Position numbers and translations under genes: made by a program
Source of the DNA: Vibrio rotiferianus CAIM 577 = LMG 21460
GTDB lineage: Bacteria; Pseudomonadota; Gammaproteobacteria; Enterobacterales; Vibrionaceae
Direction of reading: 5' to 3'
Assembly: GCF_002741985.1 (NCBI RefSeq)
Contig: NZ_APHW01000010.1
Location: 124,001-188,000 of the forward strand
Length of the DNA stretch: 64,000 bases
Shown here: piece after piece, positions 38,001 through 48,200 of the stretch
Layout: every line of letters starts with the position of its first letter
Position numbering within the stretch: position 1 is the stretch's first letter
Notes under the pieces: model-generated
The model's input: only the letters and a program-made list of their open reading frames with translations
The model's database searches: none
What the model was told of the DNA's origin: nothing

Positions 38001-39377
38001 TTAAGAGAAGTATTCGGCGAGGATAGGATCCCGGGCTTGTTTGCTGGAACGGAGGGCAAGCATGGAACTGAAACCACCAAAGCTCTGAATCATTTGGAAG
38101 AGGCGACGAAACTCGTTGTTCTTATGACCAACAAGGAAACTAACCTCGAATCAGAGCTATCCGCTGTTGTTGATGCATTTCCTGAGTTGCTGCGTTTACG
38201 TTATCAAGTACTTAACCATATTCGTGCAGTGCGAGATATCCATGAAACGAGCGCGGACCTACGTTTGGAACAACGGATTCGATTAGAAGACGACTCTCGT
38301 TCGCTTTATTCTCGTATTGAACAGGCATATCAGTTTGCTCAGTTTGTACAAACAGCAGCGCAACGAATCGAAGTTGCGTGTGACAATGTAATATCGAACA
38401 TCAGTGATGAGCCTGCAGCTCAAGCCCCTTTCCCAAGCAAGCTATTTACGCTCTCTTTGGGAACCATTAGCAACATACTTCAGGGGGCAATTAAGCAGTC
38501 ACAAGTCACTGAAACACAGCGAATAGAGTATCAGGGCTCAACTGAGACGCTTAACTTCTACTTGCGCACATTGCAATTGGATAAAGTTTCTAGTCGCTTG
38601 GATGATTTGGCCAAAGAGGTGGGTGTTGATATCCGAAGTGGTAGCCATAGAAGCTTTGACGATATTAGCGGTTACATCGTACAGGCGTATCGTAGCTTGC
38701 TTAAGATGTTCGCAGACACAAAGGCTGATTTTGGCAAATTGGATAATAAGCTTTCTGATCTTAAGTTTCAGCTTGGTGACATGTTACCTGTTGATTATCC
38801 AGAGGCTGATCACCCGAAAAAAATTCTAATGTATCAAGAATCTTTACGTGATATCGAAGATGCATTAGAGGACCTTGATGAAGAAGTTGATCTATTCAGA
38901 GAGAAGTTTGCAACCGACGCTCGAACAGGGCAATTCTCAGCGATTAAAGATGTACCTGTAAAACTCATGAAGCCTATTACTGCACAGCTTGGTGTATTAA
39001 TGGGTAAAGTGAACAGTGTCGAGTCTGCCATAAAAGGTTATCGAAATGGGCTGATTGAGAAGGCTAATCGAACCCTCAGACCGGAAGTGACACCGCTTTT
39101 AATCGCGTTAGGTAACCCTGCGCTTGCGACGATTAAAGATGAAGAGGTCGCTAACCTATCGCTGCCTGAATTGGCTATTGAGTTGGAATGCCGCCATCGC
39201 GCTTGGCGCGAGCTCGCGGAGCAAGCGCTGCAGGGGACCTCAATCTCAGTCGAACGTTGGGTAGAAATTTCTTCGCTCATGCTCAGTAATTCAGAGCCGA
39301 ATCTTACTTCTCAGGAGCAAAGTGAATTAGTGGACAAAGGAATCATTAAACTTCAAATCACCTTTGGAGGGGCTTAA
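35058..39377 (+). CDS. giant P-loop ATPase of the defence operon
   Basis: 1439-aa protein with an AAA/STAND-like NTPase near the N-terminus: Walker A GEWGRGKS (residues 69-76) and Walker B ILIVLDELE (around residue 230). The remainder is long and mostly helical, with coiled-coil-like stretches near the C-terminus (KILMYQESLRDIEDALEDLD; SVESAIKGYRNGLIEKANR). BrxC-type BREX ATPases have a comparable layout, but I see no specific motif proving that kinship. The ATG at 35058 follows AAAGGATG; a long in-frame extension into the previous gene is spurious. The stop overlaps the next start (TAATG). Confidence 0.8.
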   Translation: MTISSANNSSQAVWDELTEQHNWAATGVSDYPSKDPLVGQSKFFNRYRTFIKTIDHEDDKFAHVFAVEGEWGRGKSRLGYELIAQINDCSKGWYVRNGSGELENAELFDDESKRDEYLGLYIRYSQIVSKFQNTDNWFAYGLYQALIPLATKQFDGSIQSSIAKQALQRIEPFGFEASELANRLMLDHAFSDEVLYYDQAQDENGNTITVTQLVDSAYQYLQKFGIQYILIVLDELETVAEAATYGIDRDDACQLDGEAIRLIGKAIKEEDPRRKLPWLRYVALCSPLLGQQLREIQSTARRFELVELENNAFADVSDYVAKLQEGNKLRHQYPLGLVEAAYAMSGANFGWFNVVMANIDVELDKYAGNGTAFSNVGELFDQVLQNSGRISDHVLDHNAIHGIQTEDKALLKQARNLLFAQLPKALDAEHQHLLALLPLKNEYDEPIVSLYRKVDWSMLDCRQALQDGKFRRDRDEWFYPSVDQGLNLQALRQNLRTFAINEIGDENTFLLPLDVQEFRHLISLLYSHPAAEFAADALWKRFFGDVQQLEDEDKTHIGPSVAMLLRLDMRYRSQQQNSMIFREVGYADGHEKAMSVLKAEWERSPLVRRRTRLLGLFRLLDRDWNYNQEAFVTKQDLAIQFTKAGGGRGASSGLQYCEGLKLHPQGKAAFAWVDSKDELTRLNEEITGQYAAIGRVPVVAFTGSIGVMDDYAKGSVKDDLKENVLLYYLNTSEIDVIERIGVDQRLQEGFELNEQVFTSKFKNRLNNIRDYTYNRIHEWRQWLNERGLIAWPLKPSGRINDDDRNKLFKAWQLLLVQDNNVNSLNDILPEHGVDAADIRAVFSRLSLNGKVLQSGYQSNEHAGLFSDIEHPAQAQARVPAFLAEIANPKKAKSWTLDNAQEKWYWGYLWSPASQGLSSKAVFSDWMWLCSQLNLAKIEDRQAKKEKWLPITRFEIEEGELDYATTWFNGKGVDSYQGRVEALREVFGEDRIPGLFAGTEGKHGTETTKALNHLEEATKLVVLMTNKETNLESELSAVVDAFPELLRLRYQVLNHIRAVRDIHETSADLRLEQRIRLEDDSRSLYSRIEQAYQFAQFVQTAAQRIEVACDNVISNISDEPAAQAPFPSKLFTLSLGTISNILQGAIKQSQVTETQRIEYQGSTETLNFYLRTLQLDKVSSRLDDLAKEVGVDIRSGSHRSFDDISGYIVQAYRSLLKMFADTKADFGKLDNKLSDLKFQLGDMLPVDYPEADHPKKILMYQESLRDIEDALEDLDEEVDLFREKFATDARTGQFSAIKDVPVKLMKPITAQLGVLMGKVNSVESAIKGYRNGLIEKANRTLRPEVTPLLIALGNPALATIKDEEVANLSLPELAIELECRHRAWRELAEQALQGTSISVERWVEISSLMLSNSEPNLTSQEQSELVDKGIIKLQITFGGA

Positions 39378-40204
39378 TGATTTTCTATTTAGCACTTTCA
39401 CTTACTAATCATCGCAGAGGGCGGTTTTTAAGTTCGCTTATTGGAGCGGAGCCAGTTACTGAAACATTGCCACATCAAGGTTGCGTATTGATGTTAGGTA
39501 AAGACTTTCAACAGCTTGATGCTGCCAATAAGAGAGAGTGGCGCGACTGGGCGTTGTTGTCTGGGCGAACCTTGATGTTGCTTCCCCCTTACTCCTCCGG
39601 AGTGATTGATGAGGATATAGACTGGCAGATTGGTTTCAGTGAGGCAGTGCCTTCTGTTGATTCGCCATTGGTACGACTATTAGAGCCCGAGGTAACTCAG
39701 CAGGTTGCAGGTAGACAAGGTGTTTGTGAGCGTTCACAGGGGCATCTTTGGGGTGCTTCTGCGGCGAATACTCGCTACGTGAAACATCATGCTGCCTCGG
39801 GAGTGTTTGCAGTTACTTGTTTGCCATTATGGTCAATCTCATTAATTGATGAAACTGAGTCAGTGCGGGAATGGTTTGCGTTCTTTGACCGGTTAGCGGG
39901 AACACCAGATGCTATCGAGACTGACGCCGACAGTGAACCAACCCAGTTAGTAGCGACTGATTACTCGATCATGGTCTGTATATACGCATGGCAGGCGATC
40001 TCTGCGAGTGAACTGAATGCCTATCTATCTAATCAAGCATTTCCCGTTTTTCAGTTTACAGGGAATGAAATGGATGAGGGCTTTTCTCGATTGTTAGCAA
40101 TTGGATATGTAAACGAGAGTGGGCTAACCACTGAGGGGTTAGAAATACTCAAAGAGAGTGCTTACTGGCTTTACGCAGAACAGCTAAAGGATGCAACACG
40201 ATGA
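39377..40204 (+). CDS. protein of unknown family in the defence operon
   Basis: 275-aa soluble protein that I do not recognise. The N-terminal two thirds is mixed alpha/beta (FYLALSLTNHRRGRFLSSL; RDWALLSGRTLMLLPPYSSG). The last ~75 residues (SASELNAYLSNQAF... GFSRLLAIGYVNESGLTTEG) look like a winged-helix fold. It overlaps the preceding ATPase by one base and the following gene by four, implying stoichiometric co-expression. Confidence 0.6.
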   Translation: MIFYLALSLTNHRRGRFLSSLIGAEPVTETLPHQGCVLMLGKDFQQLDAANKREWRDWALLSGRTLMLLPPYSSGVIDEDIDWQIGFSEAVPSVDSPLVRLLEPEVTQQVAGRQGVCERSQGHLWGASAANTRYVKHHAASGVFAVTCLPLWSISLIDETESVREWFAFFDRLAGTPDAIETDADSEPTQLVATDYSIMVCIYAWQAISASELNAYLSNQAFPVFQFTGNEMDEGFSRLLAIGYVNESGLTTEGLEILKESAYWLYAEQLKDATR

Positions 40205-41334
40205 GAAAACAAAACTTAGCGCAATCTTTGGCGGTTGAATCACAAATCCGTCTGCCGGGAAGTGCAGGGCGATTGTTACAACAAATCAGAGATGTGCTTG
40301 CCGTCGCACCATTGTTCAAAAGTGCTGGTCTCGTGAAGCGTGTTGAACGGCCAAAGGTTATTGACTTGACGGTCTCCGGGATTGCCACCCATTCCTGTAT
40401 TAAAAACGCCTTAGGCGGCTATATATACGCGTCTGGTGCAGTTCGCATCGATATGTGTATCGAACAAAACCAGGTGGGGACCGGTAGTAACGATTCTGTA
40501 TCAGAGTTGGATGATATCGATTTTGAAGCGCAACGAAAGCGTCTAGATTTGGTGGAAATTCGCCAAGCTTATCAATTGGTCGAGAAGCAGCTACAGCAAG
40601 GGAGCCCTAGTCAATTAATTCTATTGGATACGCCACTATTTTTGGATAGGGCAATGACTCCATTAGATCGAAATGTAAAACACGTTGAGGAGTACCAGCG
40701 TACAAAAAATGTGATAGCTCAATTCTGGTCCAGCTATCGAGAACAATTGTTCCCGTGGAACCCTCAAGGGCCCGTATTAGCGAGTATTGTATCCGAAAGA
40801 TTTAGTGCCATCGTTAACATTGCTAAGCAAGATTTACGTACAGAAGAAGGTCGCAAGCACTTGTTAACGACAGATGAGCTCGTGCAGCAAAATTTGGATA
40901 AGCTTGCTGACTTAGAGTCTCGCTTAGCCGGTATTGGTGATAAGCGTTTCATTCATGGCATTTTGGGATCCTTTACGCGCACGATGGCATTTCGGATGAC
41001 AGAGAACCGCTCAAGAATGGAGCCAGCTGAAGCAGTTGATGCTGGTGTTATTGGCTTTCACTATCGAGGCGGACACACCAGTCAAATTCAAATGGTACAG
41101 CTTGCGGGTGAAGCTCAAGACTGGGACACCAAAAAGCTTGATGCAGTCGCTTGGAAACTGATGGCTTTAGATATCCAAGGTCAAAGCAAGCTAAAGCCAT
41201 TACCACAACTTTTAGCGATGCAGCAATTGAAAATGCTTGACCAGTTTGCAGCGTATTACCGTCAGGGGTTAAGCGATGCAATCAAGAATAACGATGTAGA
41301 AGATACCTGGTTATCTGGGTTGGACGAGGAATAA
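40201..41334 (+). CDS. possible NurA-like nuclease partner of the HerA translocase
   Basis: 377-aa protein encoded directly before a HerA-type ATPase, the place where NurA nucleases are usually found. Two acidic motifs fit a NurA reading: KVIDLTVSG (Asp55) and LILLDTPLFLDR (Asp143, Asp149). A conserved-looking late block HYRGGHTSQIQMVQL (around residue 285) follows. A strict DGS motif is absent, so the assignment rests on context plus these residues and is tentative. Confidence 0.5.
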   Translation: MRKQNLAQSLAVESQIRLPGSAGRLLQQIRDVLAVAPLFKSAGLVKRVERPKVIDLTVSGIATHSCIKNALGGYIYASGAVRIDMCIEQNQVGTGSNDSVSELDDIDFEAQRKRLDLVEIRQAYQLVEKQLQQGSPSQLILLDTPLFLDRAMTPLDRNVKHVEEYQRTKNVIAQFWSSYREQLFPWNPQGPVLASIVSERFSAIVNIAKQDLRTEEGRKHLLTTDELVQQNLDKLADLESRLAGIGDKRFIHGILGSFTRTMAFRMTENRSRMEPAEAVDAGVIGFHYRGGHTSQIQMVQLAGEAQDWDTKKLDAVAWKLMALDIQGQSKLKPLPQLLAMQQLKMLDQFAAYYRQGLSDAIKNNDVEDTWLSGLDEE

Positions 41335-41336
41335 AA

Positions 41337-43022
41337 ATGAAACACAGTGTACTAGGTAAATTGGTTGGTAATACCGGTGACGCAAACAAACTCACTATGG
41401 TAGTAGAAAACTCTTTCTCTGTGCGAAGAGGAGAGTTTGTCCGGATTATGCACCAAGAGCGAAAAGATGAGCTCGATGTCGCTGTATTGGGCAGGGTAAA
41501 TAAAATTCATCGCTCAAATATGCTCTTTAATTCGGGCTTCGGGGATAGTGTTACCGAGCTAGAACTGCTCCCTGGTGCCAATATGACTGGTGAGAACATG
41601 CATGCCACTATAGAGTTAGTGGGATATCGAGACCCAGCAACGAACCAGATCAAAATTCCTCGTCGTCCTCTTGATCCTGGCGCTAAAGTTGAAACAGTTG
41701 ATTTTAAGTTCTTAAGTAAGTTCTATGAATTTAAAGAAGATAGTAGCCTTCATCTAGGTAACCTTGTTGGTTATGAAAGAGGTGAAAATACGGTACCGGT
41801 ATACCTTGATGTCAACAAGCTAGTCACAGAACACATGGCCATTTTGGCGATGACCGGTTCTGGTAAGTCTTATACCGTAGGTAGGATTATCGAGCGGCTG
41901 GTTGCCTTTAATAATGGTACCGTTGTGGTGTTCGACCCCCATGGAGAATATGGGCGTGCGTTGTCCAAAGGTGAGCTGCAGTTCAGTGATGGCCTTGATT
42001 CTGTAGAAGATAGTCGAGACCAAACGGCCTTACCTGAAATAAAGGCAATGATCGAGAAGCTTCAAGCTGCCGATGCTGGTATTCAGGTTTATACACCTCA
42101 GGATGATGCCTTCAATCATAAATATGCTGGTAAGAACCATCCATTGGCGTTGCAGTTTGATAACTTTGAAATGGATGATATTTCAGAGATTTTACCTGGG
42201 CTAACAGAACCACAGCAACGTGTACTAGATGTCGCGATTCGCTATTGGCGAAGTGTTGATAAGAGTACCCCACGCGATATTAACCGTTTGCGCTATTTCT
42301 TGGGTGATGGCATCGAAGAACTACGTGATTGGGATGATTTGTCTGAGGCTGAAGCTAAGGCTCTCAACGGACGAAGTGCTGCTGTAGCATCAATGAAGCT
42401 TAGCCGTGTTTTGAATGAAGCGAAAAGCTTTTACTCAGCAGCAATGAAAGAGCCGACTGATATTTATCAGATGGTTGGTCGAGCTTCGAACCGCAAAGGG
42501 CGATTGGTTGTTGTTGATTTACAGGGTTTAAGCGATACCGCTAAACAGGTGGTTTGTGGCTTACTATCCAGTGAGATTCTAAGCGCTGCATCCAGTAAGA
42601 CAGACAAGACACGCCCGTGCTTTTTGGTTTACGAAGAAGGGCATAACTTTGCGCCAGCTGGTGGTAATGCTGTCAGTCACCGCATTATTAAAAAGATTGC
42701 CGGTGAGGGTCGTAAATTTGGCGTGGGCTTTGGGATCGTTAGTCAACGCCCATCAAAGCTTGATGCCGATGTGACTTCTCAATGTAATACGCTAATAACC
42801 ATGCGCTTAAAGAACCCTGATGACCAACGATTCATTGCCAAGGCATCCGACATGGTGAGTAAAGCAGACCTTGATGAGCTATCCAGCCTTTCAACGGGTG
42901 AAGCCTTGGTTTGTGGTCGTTCGATACCAGCTCCTCTATTAGTTAAAGTCGGAACCAAAGCACTTATCCATGGTGGTGAGTCGCCAGATGTACTAAGTGT
43001 CTGGGAGCGTTTTGATGGCTGA
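41337..43022 (+). CDS. HerA-type DNA translocase ATPase
   Basis: 561-aa hexameric-type ATPase of the HerA/FtsK superfamily. An N-terminal HAS-barrel-like region (about residues 1-110) is followed by Walker A MTGSGKSYT (residues 172-180), VVVFDPHGEYG (196-206), Walker B FLVYEEGHNFAP (around 428-439) and the arginine-rich FGIVSQRPSKLDADVTSQCN segment. HerA proteins pump DNA and work with nucleases; here the neighbours are a NurA-like protein upstream and a possible nuclease overlapping by 8 bp downstream. Confidence 0.88.
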   Translation: MKHSVLGKLVGNTGDANKLTMVVENSFSVRRGEFVRIMHQERKDELDVAVLGRVNKIHRSNMLFNSGFGDSVTELELLPGANMTGENMHATIELVGYRDPATNQIKIPRRPLDPGAKVETVDFKFLSKFYEFKEDSSLHLGNLVGYERGENTVPVYLDVNKLVTEHMAILAMTGSGKSYTVGRIIERLVAFNNGTVVVFDPHGEYGRALSKGELQFSDGLDSVEDSRDQTALPEIKAMIEKLQAADAGIQVYTPQDDAFNHKYAGKNHPLALQFDNFEMDDISEILPGLTEPQQRVLDVAIRYWRSVDKSTPRDINRLRYFLGDGIEELRDWDDLSEAEAKALNGRSAAVASMKLSRVLNEAKSFYSAAMKEPTDIYQMVGRASNRKGRLVVVDLQGLSDTAKQVVCGLLSSEILSAASSKTDKTRPCFLVYEEGHNFAPAGGNAVSHRIIKKIAGEGRKFGVGFGIVSQRPSKLDADVTSQCNTLITMRLKNPDDQRFIAKASDMVSKADLDELSSLSTGEALVCGRSIPAPLLVKVGTKALIHGGESPDVLSVWERFDG

Positions 43023-43593
43023 TACGGTATCCAAGATCAAAGCGGAGCTAAATCAAAACGCCTTTATCGATAAAACTTTCCCTATGCTAACGGGCTGGGG
43101 AGTGAAAGATGAGGATGTATTGGTTCATAGCTTAGGGTGTAGTGTTTGGAACACATTGGGGCACCAGCTTGGTTTTATGGCCGTTGTCGAGGCACCTGCG
43201 CCACCTGGTGCAGGTAATGATATTCGTTCAGATTCTGTTTGGTTCTCATACGCGACTCAATCACCAGAAGTAGTTATTGAGTTTGAGCGTTATGATGGTT
43301 CAACACCAGATAAGACAAAGCTAATGGCAAAGTTAATGAACCTGTTAGAGGCTTACCATCGCTGGGATAGAAAGCCTTCATTACTTGTGCTTTCTTTTTG
43401 GAGTAAAGAAGTGGTTTCTGCGCCAGATATTAGAGAGTTAAACCATTTAGCGAAATATGGCGCGACAAACAGCAAAGGTGTGTTTATTCCAGGTATTGAG
43501 GACGCTCAGCTTTTGATTAATCGTTTCTTTTTTGAAGACACTGTAAGCCAAAAATTGTTTCTACAATCTGTTAGCTTTTGGGAGGCGCAATGA
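43015..43593 (+). CDS. possible restriction-nuclease-fold protein
   Basis: 192-aa protein starting MADTVSKIKAELNQ, with a ribosome site GGGAG inside the herA end. The core RSDSVWFSYATQSPEVVIEFERYDG could be the Asp...Glu-x-Glu active-site ribbon of a PD-(D/E)xK nuclease, but the usual Lys is not seen, so activity is uncertain. It overlaps herA by 8 bp and the kinase gene by 4 bp (ATGA). Confidence 0.55.
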   Translation: MADTVSKIKAELNQNAFIDKTFPMLTGWGVKDEDVLVHSLGCSVWNTLGHQLGFMAVVEAPAPPGAGNDIRSDSVWFSYATQSPEVVIEFERYDGSTPDKTKLMAKLMNLLEAYHRWDRKPSLLVLSFWSKEVVSAPDIRELNHLAKYGATNSKGVFIPGIEDAQLLINRFFFEDTVSQKLFLQSVSFWEAQ

Positions 43594-45119
43594 ATCAAGT
43601 AGCAGGGCTGTTTTTACCTAAAGCGAATAAACAGCTTGGGGATAAATACTATTTGTTAGAGTGTTTAGGTGATGGGACCCACGGGTGGGTTTATCGAGCT
43701 GAACGACTAGCAGATGGGCAAACCGTCGCGATTAAGATACCAAAACAAAATTCGCAACCGGATCGTGTACTAGCAGAAGGCAAAGAGTTAATTGGATTAG
43801 ACCCTCACCCAAACGTGATCCAAGTATTTGAGATGGGGAGAATCCCTTCCGAGAAGCACTTGTACGTGATAGAGATGGAGTACTTTCCAAGCGAAACGTT
43901 AGCTCAGAAACTAGAGAATCGTGAGTTTCATTTAAACCGTTCCGAGAAAGCTTTTCCTGGTAACGAGTATGAGTGTGTCGCGGTTAACTCACCGAAATAC
44001 TATTTCAATGTTTTTGAGCAAGTTCTAGATGCTGTTGAATACCTTTCTGAACTGGTACCACCAATCTCACATGGCGATATCAAGCCACACAACATACTTA
44101 TTGGGCAAAATGATCTGGTTAAATTAACAGATTTTGGTAGCTCAGCGTTGCCTTTAGAGTTCTATGTTAGAACGCGTGAAAATGGCGGTACGGTGCTTTA
44201 TTCAGCGCCGGAGTTTTGTGATTGTGGTTCGCGTAAGGGAACAACGGAAGAGTTGCTTTTTGGGGATGTATATAGCCTAGGCGTGCTGTTGTATCAGCTA
44301 ATGACGGGGCGCTTGCCTCACGATACACAGATCGAGGTGAGGAGCCACGCTCCTTTTGCAAAACCGAGTGAAATTAACTCTGGTGTATGCCCTGAATTAG
44401 AAGCTGTGATCTTGAAATGTTTGAACAAGCATCCACAAGATCGTTATGGTTCTATTCAAGCATTGAACGCGGATTTTCAAGCTTCTAAGCAAAGACAGCT
44501 TGTCTTCACTGCACCAAAGAATACCATTAAGACGACTACTACAACTCGAAAAGATTGGTCTAGTGAGGTTACTCAGGCTCTAGAAGACACAGATTACAAA
44601 GCTGCAGCTAAGACAGCTCAGCTAGAGTATCAGCGTAGCAAAAATAACTATGCACTGTTCCTTCAATGCCACGCCCTTTACCGTGATGAACGTTGGAATG
44701 ACTTAGAGCAATTGATAGAAGATAACCACTCTGTCTTTATGAATAGCGGTGATAGTGACATTGAATCTGCACGAGTTATTGCTATAAAAGCCATGTTGAA
44801 GTGGCGAAACATTGATCTAGCAAAGGACCTTATTGAGATTGCTCGAATCAATGACGCGGACAACTTCGATGTGTCTTTGTGCTACGCATCATTGCTTGGT
44901 CTAAATGCACGGTACGAGGAAGCCAAAACTGAGCTGGAAAAGCTGAATAAGCTGTTCCCTATGCAAAAGAAAATACTAACTCGTTTACTGCAAGTGTGTG
45001 AACAGCTAAGAGACTACAACACGTCTGCAGGCTACTTGCGTGCGTTACTTAGATTAGTTAAGTCTGATGAAAAGCTGAACCAGAAACGCCAGCAGTATGA
45101 ACGGCTAGGCGTTTGGTAA
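43590..45119 (+). CDS. serine/threonine protein kinase with helical-repeat C-terminus
   Basis: 509-aa Hanks-type kinase. The Gly loop is GDGTHGWV (27-34), the ATP-binding Lys is K49 in VAIKIPK, the catalytic loop SHGDIKPHN has D163 (HGD in place of HRD), the DFG motif has D181 in LTDFGSS, and YSAPEF serves as the APE motif. After about residue 300 the protein is helical with TPR-like pairs (NYALFLQCHALYRDERWNDL; AKTELEKLNKLFPMQKKILT). There is no membrane segment, so it is cytoplasmic. Last gene of the main operon; kinases are also core parts of BREX-type (PglW) and MADS loci. Confidence 0.85.
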   Translation: MNQVAGLFLPKANKQLGDKYYLLECLGDGTHGWVYRAERLADGQTVAIKIPKQNSQPDRVLAEGKELIGLDPHPNVIQVFEMGRIPSEKHLYVIEMEYFPSETLAQKLENREFHLNRSEKAFPGNEYECVAVNSPKYYFNVFEQVLDAVEYLSELVPPISHGDIKPHNILIGQNDLVKLTDFGSSALPLEFYVRTRENGGTVLYSAPEFCDCGSRKGTTEELLFGDVYSLGVLLYQLMTGRLPHDTQIEVRSHAPFAKPSEINSGVCPELEAVILKCLNKHPQDRYGSIQALNADFQASKQRQLVFTAPKNTIKTTTTTRKDWSSEVTQALEDTDYKAAAKTAQLEYQRSKNNYALFLQCHALYRDERWNDLEQLIEDNHSVFMNSGDSDIESARVIAIKAMLKWRNIDLAKDLIEIARINDADNFDVSLCYASLLGLNARYEEAKTELEKLNKLFPMQKKILTRLLQVCEQLRDYNTSAGYLRALLRLVKSDEKLNQKRQQYERLGVW

Positions 45120-45210
45120 CTATTTCAAAATCTGAGGTACACAAGACTAGTAGGAATGCTGACTTTAGCAGTGACGACAACATCTAATTATGCAATTATT
45201 CCAATATTCT

Positions 45211-45234
45211 AAGGCTTCTATTTGAAGCCTTTTT
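45211..45234 (+). terminator. Rho-independent terminator of the defence operon
   Basis: Stem AAGGCTTC / GAAGCCTT with a five-base loop and a T-run, between the kinase gene and the GHKL/DUF3883 gene. It shows that the last gene is a separate unit. Confidence 0.8.
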
Positions 45235-45259
45235 AATGTCTAGAGGTTAGTGATACACG

Positions 45260-48200
45260 ATGGATAACTCTTGGATCCCTGAAAGTAGCGAAGAATGGTT
45301 TAAATGGTTGAAGAATGAAGAGTCAAAAACACGAAATTCATACTTTGCTAAGCCAGTTAACTTAATTCATGACTATGGTTCAGAACGAGCCACCAAAATT
45401 GATTATGAAGGTCGAGAGGTCCTAGAGCTATTACAGAACGCAGCTGATCAAGCAAAAGACAACAATGAAAGTGGTCGCGTGGTTATTGAACTGACTCATA
45501 GTGGGATGGTGATTGCCAATACGGGGAATGCTTTTTCTGTAGGTGGCATTCAATCGTTGCAAAATGCCCACTTAAGTCCAAAACGTCTTGGTGAGCGCAA
45601 GTTTATCGGCTGCAAAGGTCTGGGATTTAGATCGATTTTGAATTGGACTAGTAGTCCTATTATTTTTAGTGGACCTCTTGCGTTAGCATACAGTCGAAAA
45701 GTTACAGAGGAGAAGCTTAATGCTCTTATATCTGACAATGAAGAGCTTGCTGAGCTAGTTGCAAAAGAGACGAAGAAAAGCGATCTGCCTGTCCTTCCCG
45801 TCTTACCTTTTCCTGGTTATTCAATAGACAATGATATTCATGAATTTATCGATGAACGCAACTATGAGTTGGCTGATAAATGTTTAGATTGGAAAAGGAA
45901 GGGTTATACAACAGCTATTGCTATCCCTTTTAACAATTCCGATATTTATGATAGAGCATTACAGCAGCTAAGTTCACTGAGACCTGAAACCTTATTGTTT
46001 GTTGACTCGTTAGATGAGTTGCTATTCATATTACCAAATGAGCAAGAACGAGTATGGTCCAAAGATGGTGACGATACTGCCAAAATGGTCCTAGATAATG
46101 GTTCTCCGATTGGCATTTGGCAGGTGTTTAAAACAGGTGGTGATGTCCCAGAAGAGTACTTAAATAGTGATCAAAATGATAAATATAGCTATGAGTTAAT
46201 TGTTGCTGTACCTGAAGTTGAAAAAGCATCAGAGATTAAATCATCTCCGTTATTTTCATACTTCCCTACTGAAATAATAATCCCTTTACCAATAGTGTGT
46301 AGCGCTACCTTGGAGCTAACTCAAGACCGAAATAATATAACTAAGCATGAAAGTAATCGTTTTGTTTTAGAGTGTCTTGCTGAATTTATCGCTGAAGTCG
46401 CCGAACAAAGGGCAAGGCAGCATTCAACGGGAGTAAAAGCTGGATTTAGAAATGTCATGCCAATCGGAGAATTCCCATTAAGTTTAATTAACCATGGCTT
46501 CCCAGATGTTTTATTGGATACAGTAAAACATCGACAGATAATCCCAACTCTTAGTGGAACAGTAATCAAACCTAATGAAGCTTATACAATTAATGGAGCA
46601 TCAAATGGTTGGTTCCCAACTAGCGGTTTTGAAGATTTAACTCCTGCGAATACTGATGAACACCTATGGTTTAAGAAAGTTGGTGTTAAGGAAATGAGCG
46701 CAGAATTATTAAAGGAGCGAATATGCTCACTAGCTGATTTAACTCTGGATGATCGAGTCAAATTCATTGTCGGGTTAAAAGATAACAGTATCAGTGCTAA
46801 GGCATTCACCTCATCCTTATTTTTGGGAAGCAATGGTAAGCCTATACCAGATTCGTCATCAGTATATATATCTCCCAAAGATGCTTTACCTGAAGAGCTA
46901 CCGTCTTGGCTAACACTTAGGTTTCTTGATATTGAAATGCAAAAGCTTCTAACTAGAGGCTTAAAGGTTAAGGATGCTAGGGAGCTACAAGTTGCATTAA
47001 AGGACTTTGGCTTACATGAGTATTCCTTTGCAGGGTTGCTGCAACACTTGATTGCTCAATCAAATCGTCGTAAGAAAAAGGATCCGGACAACGCGACGAA
47101 AATTGAAAGAGAATTATTCAACTTAATTTACTTACTCTACAAAAAGGAAAGAGTGGCAGGGCAATTACCTGCTTTCCCAGTTAAAGCAAACTTTGAACTT
47201 CCAAATCAAAATGGCTCTTCTACAAGAGCAACTGAAATGTATATGGGTAACGGATACTTGGATCATGGTTATGTGATGCAGAGCCTTTATGGCGATATAT
47301 GTCCAGAACAGCTATTACTTCCTCCAGAACAATTTAGCATTTGTGATGATATAAGTGAGTTTTGCAGCTTTTTAGCTTGGATTGGTGTCTGTAAATGGCC
47401 TAGAGAAGTAACGGCAAAAGAATCGAATAAGAATTTTCTTGAATCTATTATTGCTGCATTTGACTATCCTGTTAAGTTTGAAGATTACATCTTTTCTGAT
47501 GATCACGAGCTAAAGAACGCAAGAGTAAGTGTTAAATCGTATGTTTCAGTTGATAGACTAGCTGAGATACTTGTTCCAGATAAGTACCCGGCGATTATTG
47601 CTTGGCTTTCTAAAGATGAACGTTTCTATAACTGGATCAGACCGAGTTCTGAACATTTGACAATAAGCTCAATAAGATCTGGCGATAGAAATTATAGAAC
47701 TTACTACGGGACCCTACCCTGCTATATTATTTGGAAAATCGCTAATACTGCATGGTTAAAAGATAAAGATAACAAGCCACTGATGCCAAGAGAGTGTGTC
47801 ATAGGTGAAAGAGCGATTGAGTCAATATTTCCTAGGCCAGCTAAGTTTACGACACAACTTTATAAAGCTTATTCTCTATCGGAAAGAGAGCTAACTGATG
47901 CATGGCGAACTGCAGGAGTGATTACTAGTTTAGTTGATTTAAACATTAACGATATTTATGAAAGGCTAATTGAATTTCCTACTAACCGCCCTAGTGGCCA
48001 ACATTCTCAAAGTCTATACCGTTGGGTACTTGACGCTGTTGAGGTCGCCTCAGGTGACCCCGGTATTTCTAAAGAGCGATTTTTAAGTTCAGGGAGAATG
48101 TGGGGAACAAAGGGTGAAGTATCGGGATACTATACAGTTGAAGATTTACACCATGCAGACTCCGATGGCTTGCCTAAAGAGTTGCTGGATCGGCTAGCGA

